Assembly: GCA_903842065.1 (NCBI GenBank)
Contig: CAIMKZ010000012.1
Span: 1-61,708 of the forward strand
DNA: 61,708 nucleotides
Origin: an uncultured Acidobacteriaceae bacterium
GTDB lineage: Bacteria > Acidobacteriota > Terriglobia > Terriglobales > Acidobacteriaceae
Direction of reading: 5' to 3'
Made by a program: the position numbers and the translations under genes. Shown in pieces: positions 35,331 to 42,735 of the stretch; positions within the stretch are counted from its first letter, which is position 1; each line of letters opens with the position of its first letter. Under the pieces are notes generated by a model. It did no database searches and was not told the origin of the DNA. It was given only the letters and a program-made list of their open reading frames with translations.

Positions 35331-36494
35331 GTGACCCGTCCCCTGGCCCAGATCGTTTCGTTGAATGCCCCCGCAGCCGGGGATGCGAGCCGGAATCTCT
35401 TCGGCCTGAGCAGGGAAGAACTCACTGAGTTGTTCCGTACACTTGGGGAACCCGCCTTCCGCGGCCGCCAAGCCGCCGAAGCTATCTACGCGCAGCGCCT
35501 AACCGATCTTTCCTCTATCACAACTCTACCGCAACCGTTGCGCCAGCGCCTTGCCGAAGCGGGATGGCGGATCGAACGGCCCCGCATCGCCCAGACCTTT
35601 CGGTCGGCCGACGGGACCGAGCGCTACCTGATTGCGTGTCCGGGAACGAAGGCTGAGACGGTAGAGACTGTGTGGATGCCGGAGGGCGACGGCGGAGAAA
35701 CAGACGAGGATGAGGCCGGCGAGCAGGGTGCGATTCCAACTCGCACTCGTGCCACTATCTGCGTCTCAAGCCAGATCGGCTGCGCGGTGGGCTGCGGTTT
35801 TTGTCTTACCGCCCGTCTGGGTCTTGAGCGCAGCCTCTCGGCAGGGGAGATCGCCGGGCAGGTCATTGAGGTGCTCGATCGTCACAAGGCAGACACCGCC
35901 CGCGACAGGATCAACCTGGTCTTCATGGGCATGGGCGAGCCGTTCCTGAACTACGACAGCTTCATGGTCGCGGTGCGGATGCTGGTCGCCGAGGCGGGCC
36001 TGAGTCCGCAGCGCATGACTGTTTCAACCTCGGGGATCGTGCCGGGGATCGAGAGGTTCGCGACAGAGCCCGCTGCGTTTCGCCCGCGGCTGGCGATCAG
36101 CCTCAACGCGCCCAACAACCAGGTCCGCGAAGCGCTGATGCCCATCAACCGCAAGTGGCCGATCGAGGCGGTTGTCGATGCCGTGCGCAAGATTCCCCTC
36201 CGCCGGCGCGAACGGGTCACCTTCGAGTATGTACTGCTGGCGGGAGTCACGGACCGCCTCAACGATGCACGAGAACTCGCGCGGCTTATCCGCCGCACCG
36301 GCCTGCCCGCCAAGGTGAATCTGATTGCGTGGAACTCAGGTCCCGGCATCGCCTACCAGACGCCCGCGCCGGAGTCGGTCGAGTTGTTCAAGCAGGAGCT
36401 GATCGACGGCGGAATTCCCGTCTATCTGCGCAAACCCCGAGGCCGCGACATCTACGCTGCGTGCGGGCAGTTGAAGAGAACCGTGGAGCGATAA
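35331..36494 (+). CDS. rlmN: 23S rRNA (adenine2503-C2)-methyltransferase (387 aa)
   Basis: Radical-SAM enzyme methylating A2503 of 23S rRNA (and A37 of some tRNAs). The iron-sulfur cluster motif is CAVGCGFC (Cys151, Cys155, Cys158), followed by VFMGMGEP, and the C-terminal mechanistic Cys is near residue 378 (YAACGQL). GTG start. An acidic, Glu/Asp/Gly-rich insertion at about 118-138 lies before the cluster motif and is not usual. Full length for the family. Confidence 0.93.
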   Translation: MTRPLAQIVSLNAPAAGDASRNLFGLSREELTELFRTLGEPAFRGRQAAEAIYAQRLTDLSSITTLPQPLRQRLAEAGWRIERPRIAQTFRSADGTERYLIACPGTKAETVETVWMPEGDGGETDEDEAGEQGAIPTRTRATICVSSQIGCAVGCGFCLTARLGLERSLSAGEIAGQVIEVLDRHKADTARDRINLVFMGMGEPFLNYDSFMVAVRMLVAEAGLSPQRMTVSTSGIVPGIERFATEPAAFRPRLAISLNAPNNQVREALMPINRKWPIEAVVDAVRKIPLRRRERVTFEYVLLAGVTDRLNDARELARLIRRTGLPAKVNLIAWNSGPGIAYQTPAPESVELFKQELIDGGIPVYLRKPRGRDIYAACGQLKRTVER

Positions 36495-36543
36495 TGATTG
36501 AGGCGATCTCTATGGTCGTAAACAAAGCACGAGGCGACTTCAA

Positions 36544-37282
36544 ATGAAGGCAGAGTACAAGCGGTGGTTGGAACTTCAGAAATACGATTCCGGGACAGTT
36601 AATGCCCAAGTCTACAGGGCCGCACGCGTAGAGGAAAACTACGGCGACTTGGACAGCCACGTACGATACAGATAGGCTAGCAAACGTCATCGAGGCACTG
36701 CGCTATTCGACAGACGACGAGAGAAAAGGGCGCGAGAACCCAAGCAAGATTCCGTTCGAGGGGAACATCCGTAACAATCTTGCTTCCTATCGCAACGCAG
36801 TGGAACGGTATTGTAAGTTCAGAGCTGTTGAAGGAGACCAATTTGTCAGCTCTGAATCGATGACAGATCGGATCCCCGGTGGACAGCCGACCGAGGAAGA
36901 CCTTGGCCAGCGTTTTGGGTTAGAGCGCGACCTGCAAGCAACATTGAGAAAGAAGATCAATGAGCTCGAAGATGGGCTTCTGATTATCGATGAAGGCGCG
37001 GAACGCTCCGTCGATTCTGGGTTTATTGACATTACGGCAAAGGACGTAGACGGGATAATTGTTGTAATTGAACTCAAGGCAGGAGTTGCAGGACAACGGG
37101 CTGTCGCTCAAATACTAAGTTACATGGGCGACGTGTTTGCCGAGGAAGAGAACAGAAAAGTTCGAGGCATCTTAATAGCATCTGATTTCGACTCAAAGGC
37201 GAAGGCGGCCGCGAAGGTGATTCCTACCCTCACATTACGTAGGTATAGCGTCCAGTTCCATTTTTCGGATGTTTTGGCGTAA
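36544..37282 (+). pseudogene. Frameshifted NucS/DUF91-like nuclease gene
   Basis: The frame from ATG 36544 reads MKAEYKRWLELQKYDSGTVN and on to GDLDSH, then hits TAG at 36673-36675. If the single G at 36661 is skipped, reading continues YDTDRLANVIEALRY into the long downstream frame that ends at 37282, giving one protein of about 245 aa. Its C-terminal half has a PD-(D/E)XK site as in NucS/DUF91 endonucleases: SGFIDITAKD and VIELKAG, then AVAQILSYMG. So it is a recent +1 frameshift, or a sequencing or assembly error. The downstream part could be translated alone from GTG 36800. It is convergent with the HigBA-like pair, 8 bp away. Confidence 0.8.
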
Positions 37283-37290
37283 GGTAACCC

Positions 37291-37611
37291 CTACGCCGCC
37301 CGGTCTACCACTTCGAGCCTTCTGCCTTCGATCTTTTGTAGATAGGCCACAATCTCAAAGAGGTTCCTGGCCTGGGGATTGCCTTTGGCGCTGAACATAC
37401 GCATCAACACCTTCGGCGAGCGGCCGAGGTCCTCGCCGATCTTGATGAACCCGACCGTGCCGTTGATGTATTTGCGCAGGAGCGACTTGCCAACTTCCAC
37501 CTCGCCGGAGATCATGCAGCTCATAGCTTCCTTCAGCAGAGCGCGACGAAAGCCCGGGTTCTCCTGCAGTTTCATTCGGACGGTTTCATTAAAGCTTGTT
37601 GTCAGTGCCAT
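37291..37611 (-). CDS. HigA-like antitoxin (addiction module antidote) (106 aa)
   Basis: Helix-turn-helix protein of the antidote family that accompanies phage-Gp49/HigB-like toxins. The HTH is around VGFIKIGEDLGRSPKVLMRMFSAKGNPQ, followed by a helix FEIVAYLQKI. It overlaps the toxin gene by 23 bases and is second in the operon, the HigBA order. Expected to neutralise the toxin and repress the promoter. Confidence 0.82.
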   Translation of the reverse strand: MALTTSFNETVRMKLQENPGFRRALLKEAMSCMISGEVEVGKSLLRKYINGTVGFIKIGEDLGRSPKVLMRMFSAKGNPQARNLFEIVAYLQKIEGRRLEVVDRAA

Positions 37612-37936
37612 GTGTCCTCCCTTTTCTGCCCTTAAATTCCCGCCATAGTGCCTTCGCTCTCTCTATGTCGTCTTGCTGGCGTTTCTTGCTGCCGCCGGCA
37701 AGTAGAATCACCAGTTTCTCGCCATCCCACCCGAAGTAGATGCGATAGCCAGGACCAAAATCGATCCGGATCTCATTTACGCCCGTACCAAGTGCTTTTA
37801 CCGATGAAAGATTGCCGTGTTCCAGCCGTTCAAGCGCTCTGGCAACGCGCGCCTGCGCTTCATCACTGAGATGGTCCAGCCATCTTAGGAAAGGGCATTG
37901 TCCTAGCCTGTCAATGTACTGCCGGATCTCGATCAC
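37589..37936 (-). CDS. RelE/HigB-like toxin (addiction module killer protein) (115 aa)
   Basis: RelE/ParE-superfamily toxin of the short killer-protein group, likely a ribosome-dependent mRNA interferase. Typical segments: [60 protein letters not shown] and [12 protein letters not shown]. I take GTG 37936 as the start; a TTG at 37954 is also in frame. A TATAGT lies just upstream, so transcript and start codon may nearly coincide (leaderless). Toxin-first order with the antitoxin downstream. Confidence 0.85.
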   Translation of the reverse strand: [115 protein letters not shown]

Positions 37937-38004
37937 GAGGGAATGGTAGCACAAAAGATACTATATGGCGAATGAATTCTAGAGCATCGTGGAGCGGTTA
38001 TGTC

Positions 38005-39012
38005 TCAGGCACTTCTTTTAGCACTACCATCTTTTCGTCCCAGCTCCATCAGCGCGTCTGCCACTTTGTCGGCGGCGTGGCGAACAAACTCTCCCTCGCT
38101 GGCGAAGTTTCCGGTGATGCACCGGATTCCCATGGACTCGATTCTTTCGATGTCGACCTCGATAGGCGATGCGCCTTGTGCTGTATACCGCTTCAGCGTC
38201 TCGGCCGAGAATGGCGCGGTATGCACGATCGCGTAGTCGAAGATGGGCGCCCCTAAGTGGTTGTAGATGCGCTCGATGTGCTCGGATGCTTTGAGGCCCA
38301 GGCTCTCATTGGTCTGCGACATCAGGTTCGAGACATAAACGCGCAGTCCGCCGGCCACAGCCAGGGCCTCTGCCACTCCGTCGACCAGCAGGCTGGTGAT
38401 CAGGGAGGTATAGAGCGAACCCGGCCCGACGGTGATCAGGTCTGCCTGATGAATGGCGCAGAGCGATTCTGGCAGGGGCGCGGGGTTGGGCGGGTCGAGT
38501 CTGAGTTCGACGATGCGTCTTTTGCTGGCTGTGATGTTGGTCTCGCCGCGGACGAAGGAGCCGTCGTCCATCTCGGCCACCAGAGTAGTATTTGCAGTGG
38601 TGGCGGGATAGATGCGGCCGCGGGTGTTGAGAATCGTGGAGGCGAGCTGGATAGCGCGGGCAAAATCGCCGGTGACTTCAGTCAGCGCGGCCAGAAAGAG
38701 ATTGCCCAGGTTGTGTCCTTGCAACTCATCGCCCCGAATGAAGCGGTGGCTGAAGAGCTTGGCGAGCAGGTCTTCCTCTTCGCTGAGCGCCACCATGCAG
38801 TTGCGCAGGTCGCCCGGGGGGAGCATATTGAAGCCCCTGCGCAGCCTTCCGGAAGAGCCACCGTCGTCAGTGACCGTAACCACCGCGGCAAGATCGGCGA
38901 TGAGCGCCGCCGCCGGGTCGGTTCCAGCCGCCGCGACATAACGGCGCAACCCGCGCAGCAGCGTGGAAAGGCCGGTGCCTCCGCCGATCGCCACTACGCG
39001 TAATGGGCGCAC
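38005..39012 (-). CDS. YvcK/GlmR-family gluconeogenesis factor, CofD-like fold (335 aa)
   Basis: Cytosolic UDP-sugar-binding regulator of the YvcK (GlmR) family, needed in other bacteria for growth on gluconeogenic carbon and for cell-wall precursor supply. Seen: the N-terminal VVAIGGGTGLSTLLRGL, TVTDDGGSSGRLR, PPGDLRNCMVAL, GHNLGNLFLAAL and VGPGSLYTSLI, all diagnostic. GTG start with GAGGAG 5 bases upstream. It follows the TPR gene by 81 bp in the same direction, so the two may be co-transcribed. Confidence 0.92.
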   Translation of the reverse strand: MRPLRVVAIGGGTGLSTLLRGLRRYVAAAGTDPAAALIADLAAVVTVTDDGGSSGRLRRGFNMLPPGDLRNCMVALSEEEDLLAKLFSHRFIRGDELQGHNLGNLFLAALTEVTGDFARAIQLASTILNTRGRIYPATTANTTLVAEMDDGSFVRGETNITASKRRIVELRLDPPNPAPLPESLCAIHQADLITVGPGSLYTSLITSLLVDGVAEALAVAGGLRVYVSNLMSQTNESLGLKASEHIERIYNHLGAPIFDYAIVHTAPFSAETLKRYTAQGASPIEVDIERIESMGIRCITGNFASEGEFVRHAADKVADALMELGRKDGSAKRSA

Positions 39013-39093
39013 TTGAACTCCTCGTTTGGTGAAGCAGGATCGCTTCCCTGAATACTCAGGGTGAAGAGTTCAGGGGGAGCAGATCTCTGTGCC

Positions 39094-39657
39094 TTACTCG
39101 GGATACAGCAGTTCAGTGAACCGGGGATCGTCGAGCATGTTCTGAAAGTCGTTATCGACGCGAGCCTGGACACGGTTGCGCGGGTTGATATCGATAGAGC
39201 GGGCCAGACACTCCAGGCACTCCTGCGTCCGCCCCAGCATGGCTTCAAGGACGGCCAGACCGTAGTAGACGTAGTCAGCCTGTGGATGGGCTGCCAGGAT
39301 GGCCGCGAACTCGTCGCGCGCCTCCTCGTAATCGCCAGTGTTCAGCCGGGAGATCGCATAGTCGAAGTGCTCTTCCGGGGAATTGAACTGACGCCGTAAG
39401 TGCTGCATCTGCCGCCGGCAGGCAGTCGCGTACATGCGGCAGCGCTCCCGGAACTCGGTCGGCGCCTCGGCCTCGAGCTTCTCAAATGTGGCAAGCGCTT
39501 TGTCGAACTTGCCCTGCTGGAGAAACTGTACGGCAGCCGTGAAGCTCTGCGCAGCCGAACCCGCGGTCATCCGTCCATCGCCCTTGCCGGCGCCCGTTGT
39601 GTTCTTCTTGCGGCCAGTTGCCGCCGAGTGCCCATCTTGCATCATTCGGTCTTCCAT
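39094..39657 (-). CDS. TPR-repeat protein (187 aa)
   Basis: Soluble helical-repeat protein with no signal peptide. At least three TPR-like units are visible (SFTAAVQFLQQGKFDKALATF, FDYAISRLNTGDYEEARDEFA, YVYYGLAVLEAMLGRTQECL). Probably an adaptor; no partner can be named. It is upstream of yvcK in the same orientation. The first 35 residues are polar and flexible, and a later start (Met5 or Met6) is possible. Confidence 0.75.
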   Translation of the reverse strand: MEDRMMQDGHSAATGRKKNTTGAGKGDGRMTAGSAAQSFTAAVQFLQQGKFDKALATFEKLEAEAPTEFRERCRMYATACRRQMQHLRRQFNSPEEHFDYAISRLNTGDYEEARDEFAAILAAHPQADYVYYGLAVLEAMLGRTQECLECLARSIDINPRNRVQARVDNDFQNMLDDPRFTELLYPE

Positions 39658-39793
39658 CTCACTAGGTTGCGCTCCTCAAAAGGCCTTGCATCACGCAGAA
39701 TGGCAATTTCAAAGCGTAATCCGCAATGGTCACTTTATACGCATTGCATCCAAGGACGTCAAATGCCGCTGTGTACCCCTACCGTGGTTTTAC

Positions 39794-40432
39794 TCACTTG
39801 CTGCTGTAGATCGCCGGGTTCAGTGCGGGATCGTTATACATTTTCAGTTGCTTGTAGAGCCGAAAACGGCGCGTTCCGGCCAGGGACTGCTGCCACAAAT
39901 CGTCGAGACATCGGGCAAGATCCTGGCGCTGCTCTTCAAGAATAGCCAGCCGGCTGCGATTCCGTTCCCCATGTCCAGCCGGCGGATTGGGCCGATCGAT
40001 CTCTTCACGCGTATGGAAGGTTTTGAGGGAAAGTATAGATAGCCGGTCGATGATCAGGCCCGGCGACTCGGAGTTGAGCGGCGCTGTGGGGCAGGGAAGC
40101 CCAAGAGGTTCCAGCTGGCTGAGCAGCAACAGGTCCAGCTTCTCTGCCAGGTCATTACGCTGCTGGTTGGTGCGGTCGATGCGGCGCTTGGTACTGGCGA
40201 TCTCGCCGTCGGAGGCTTCGGGCCTGCGGGCCTCGTCCTCGATGTGCCAGAGATCGAAGTTGGCCCGGTGTTGGCGCTCAACAGCTTCGAGAAAGGCCGC
40301 CTGCTCGCCGGAAACCTCAGCGGATTGTGCTTCGCCTTGTTGCACTGTCGAGGCATCCGGCTGGTGCCAGGCGCGCGTCTGGCGGTCGTGCAGTCCGACA
40401 ATTGCATGAGCGATCTGCTGCACGGATTGCAT
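39794..40432 (-). CDS. DUF4254-like helical protein (212 aa)
   Basis: Function unknown. The pattern LWHIEDEARRPEASDGEIASTKRRIDRTNQQRNDLAEKLD and the polar helices around it resemble DUF4254 proteins, which in some bacteria occur with surface-polysaccharide genes. That would fit the cellulose operon 700 bp away but is only suggestive. Start ATG 40432 has GGAGG just upstream; the open frame to 40588 is not protein-like. Confidence 0.65.
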   Translation of the reverse strand: MQSVQQIAHAIVGLHDRQTRAWHQPDASTVQQGEAQSAEVSGEQAAFLEAVERQHRANFDLWHIEDEARRPEASDGEIASTKRRIDRTNQQRNDLAEKLDLLLLSQLEPLGLPCPTAPLNSESPGLIIDRLSILSLKTFHTREEIDRPNPPAGHGERNRSRLAILEEQRQDLARCLDDLWQQSLAGTRRFRLYKQLKMYNDPALNPAIYSSK

Positions 40433-40683
40433 TGGCCTCCATAGGTCCGCTGCCGGCAAGCCCGCGAAAAGGGCTGACATCAAAAAGATATCGTGCCGAC
40501 CGCAGGCCGTGCCAGCCGGTATGGACGGTATCACAGCTTCAGGCAAGCTGCGATACAAGGCACGGAAAAATAACCGGCAGCAACGCAAAAAAATGGGACT
40601 TGCGACAGGGTCGCGGGATTGACATGTAACTTAAAGATTAATAAATAGTTACGCGCTACTGGCTGCGGTGAATTGCGCCAGAC

Positions 40684-40759
40684 TGGTGAGCCCGCTGGGA
40701 CTCGAACCCAGGACCCACGCCTTAAAAGGGCGTTGCTCTACCAACTGAGCTACGAGCTC
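40684..40759 (-). tRNA. tRNA-Lys, anticodon TTT
   Basis: 76-nt tRNA on the minus strand. Acceptor GAGCTCG pairs with CGGGCTC; anticodon arm ACGCC-CTTTTAA-GGCGT reads TTT; T-arm CTGGGTTCGAGTCCCAG; CCA encoded at 40684-40686. Confidence 0.95.
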
Positions 40760-41142
40760 TCACACCAAGCGCTTCTTTGAAGGTAACATAGGATTGTGCC
40801 GGTTTGCTCTGGCTCCCGTAGCTGCTCCCGAGCGCCTGGCAGAGGGCGGAAATCCCCAAGGAGTCATTACCTGGAGTTACTTTTGTGCGTGGGGAATTGA
40901 TTTCACTTCACTTAACTCTCTGACTCCATTAGAATTGTCACAATTCGGAATGGACGACCGTTCTGACGAGAAAGTGTTATCCCTCTGACATTGCAAGTGT
41001 TATTGCTGGTCGGTGCTGTTACCGGTAGGATTCCGAATATGGGCCAGCCGTGCGTGGCGGAATCGATCGTTACGCGAGTCAAAGCCTAAGAGATCCGTAC
41101 GCTGAACAGTTTTTTTTCAAACGCAGTACTGGGCTGAGGGTT
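40760..41142 (+). other. Leader/promoter region of the cellulose operon
   Basis: 383 bp without a convincing gene (a small open frame at 40794-40988 has no domain or start signal). It must hold the bcs promoter. A palindrome at 40932-40946 is noted separately. I looked for a c-di-GMP riboswitch and saw none. Confidence 0.5.
40932..40946. promoter_or_regulatory. Operator-like palindrome upstream of bcsQ
   Basis: Perfect 7-bp inverted repeat GAATTGT-C-ACAATTC about 200 bp before bcsQ, in an AT-richer patch. Its size and symmetry fit a dimeric repressor or activator site, but the regulator is unknown. Confidence 0.4.
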
Positions 41143-42735
41143 ATGGCAGATCGAATGACACAGCAGAACTCGAACGAACCGCCGGAAGACGTAGCTTCGC
41201 TGTATTCGTGGGCGAATCTGCATGGCGCCAAGTATCGGGATTTCTCTGCCTCCAGGGCCCTGAACCGGGAGCGGACGCGAGTCCGTGTCCAGGAGGAAGC
41301 AGAGCAGGAACATCAGCTCGCTATTCAGAAGGTTGAAGCAGCCGAAGCTGCTCAGGCCAGGGAATCGGCAGAAGCAGCTTTTCGATCCGCCGAACAGGCG
41401 CACCAGGCAGAGGTAGCGGCGCAGATGTCAGCCCACGAGGCCGCCGCATCCGCGCAGAGACTTGCCCAGGAACGTGCCCGGCAGGCCGATGAGGCAGCTC
41501 AGCGTGCCGCCTTCGAACAAAAACGTATTGCCGGCGAAGACTTCTCCAGGCGGACTGCCGAGGAGCGTTCGCGCATGGCAGCCGATGAAGCCAGCACAGC
41601 GCAGGCTCTGGCCGCCACGATGGCGCGCTCGGCTCAGCAGAGGGCCGGGAACGTCCAGCCTTCGTATCCCACAGCATCATGGATTCCCTCACACGCGACT
41701 CAGCCGGTATCGATTCCTGATACCCGTCAAGGTATGCCGGCTCCAGCATCGGCAGCTCGTCCTGGCCAGGACTCCCGGGATAACAGCACACGGCCGGCAT
41801 GGCTGACGCAGCGGTTCGAGTCGGCGCCAGCGGCCGCGCCCGCCCCGGTGCAGTCACCTGAGGACACGATTCAGGGCTCCAGAGACAGAATCACGGCTCG
41901 CTGGTTTGCGCTCAAGAGCGTTCTGGACGGCTCTCCGGAGTCTCCTGCCGCATCTGCGACCGAGCCTGCGCAATCCGCATCGCGCGTTCCGGTTCTGGCC
42001 ATATTTTCACTGTCTGGCGGAGTAGGAAAGACAAGTCTTACGGCGACCCTTGCCCGTGCACTTTCGGCACGCGGCGAGCGGGTTCTGATTGCCGAGACCG
42101 CCTCTTTCGGTCTGCTTCCGTTCTTTTTTGGCGCGCACGATCAGCGCTACGGACAACTGCGGACGTTCAGCCCGCCGTCGTCCAGCAGCGATGCGCCGAT
42201 TCAGATGGTCAGTTTCGATCCCGGCGCACTGGGTCCTGAGGAAGGTCCTCAGGAGGCCCTCCAGTCAGGCATCTCCCGCAACAGTCAGAATGTCAGCCGG
42301 GTCATCGTCGACGTAGCGACCGCCTCGGCCAGCATCACGCGCCGCCTGATGAAGCTGTCTCCGCGAGTTCTGGTTCCGGTCATTCCGGACATGAGTTCGG
42401 TGGTCAGCGTCAATTCGATCGACTCGTTCTTCGAGCAGTACTCGGGAGGCTCCAACAAGCTCCCCTACTATGTTCTGAATCAGTTTGACCCGTCGCTGCC
42501 GCTGCATCTGGACGTTCGCGAAGTTCTGCGCGAAAAGCTGGGCGACCGTCTGCTGGGCTTTGCGCTGCGCCGCTCGCCGGCGGTCAGCGAGGCCCTGGCC
42601 GAAGGTATGACGGTAATGGATTATGCGCCGGGCTCCGGCGTGGCCGAGGACTTCGGTGGTCTGGCGTCCTGGGTAAAGAGCACGCTGGCTCCGGCCCACA
42701 GCAGCTTCCGCGGTGTACGTTGGAGTGAGCGATGA
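41143..42735 (+). CDS. bcsQ: BcsQ-like MinD/ParA ATPase with long coiled-coil N-terminus (530 aa)
   Basis: ATPase of the cellulose operon (YhjQ/BcsQ type) that helps localise and assemble the synthase at the inner membrane. The deviant Walker A SLSGGVGKTSLT is at about 289-300. The C-terminal half follows the SIMIBI fold (VLIAETASFGLLPFFFG, YYVLNQFDPSLPLHLDV). The first 190 residues are an Ala/Glu/Gln-rich predicted coiled coil (QEEAEQEHQLAIQKVEAAEA) and residues 190-270 a Pro/Ser/Ala linker; E. coli BcsQ (about 250 aa) has neither. Start ATG 41143 after GAGGG. Its stop overlaps the bcsAB start by 4 bases. Confidence 0.87.
   Translation: MADRMTQQNSNEPPEDVASLYSWANLHGAKYRDFSASRALNRERTRVRVQEEAEQEHQLAIQKVEAAEAAQARESAEAAFRSAEQAHQAEVAAQMSAHEAAASAQRLAQERARQADEAAQRAAFEQKRIAGEDFSRRTAEERSRMAADEASTAQALAATMARSAQQRAGNVQPSYPTASWIPSHATQPVSIPDTRQGMPAPASAARPGQDSRDNSTRPAWLTQRFESAPAAAPAPVQSPEDTIQGSRDRITARWFALKSVLDGSPESPAASATEPAQSASRVPVLAIFSLSGGVGKTSLTATLARALSARGERVLIAETASFGLLPFFFGAHDQRYGQLRTFSPPSSSSDAPIQMVSFDPGALGPEEGPQEALQSGISRNSQNVSRVIVDVATASASITRRLMKLSPRVLVPVIPDMSSVVSVNSIDSFFEQYSGGSNKLPYYVLNQFDPSLPLHLDVREVLREKLGDRLLGFALRRSPAVSEALAEGMTVMDYAPGSGVAEDFGGLASWVKSTLAPAHSSFRGVRWSER

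Noticed and set aside
40794..40988. 64-codon open frame before bcsQ
   Set aside because: No ribosome site, no recognisable domain, and it begins next to the tRNA.
40760..41142. c-di-GMP riboswitch before the cellulose operon
   Set aside because: I did not find the conserved GEMM core elements; c-di-GMP control is better supported by the PilZ domain in BcsAB.
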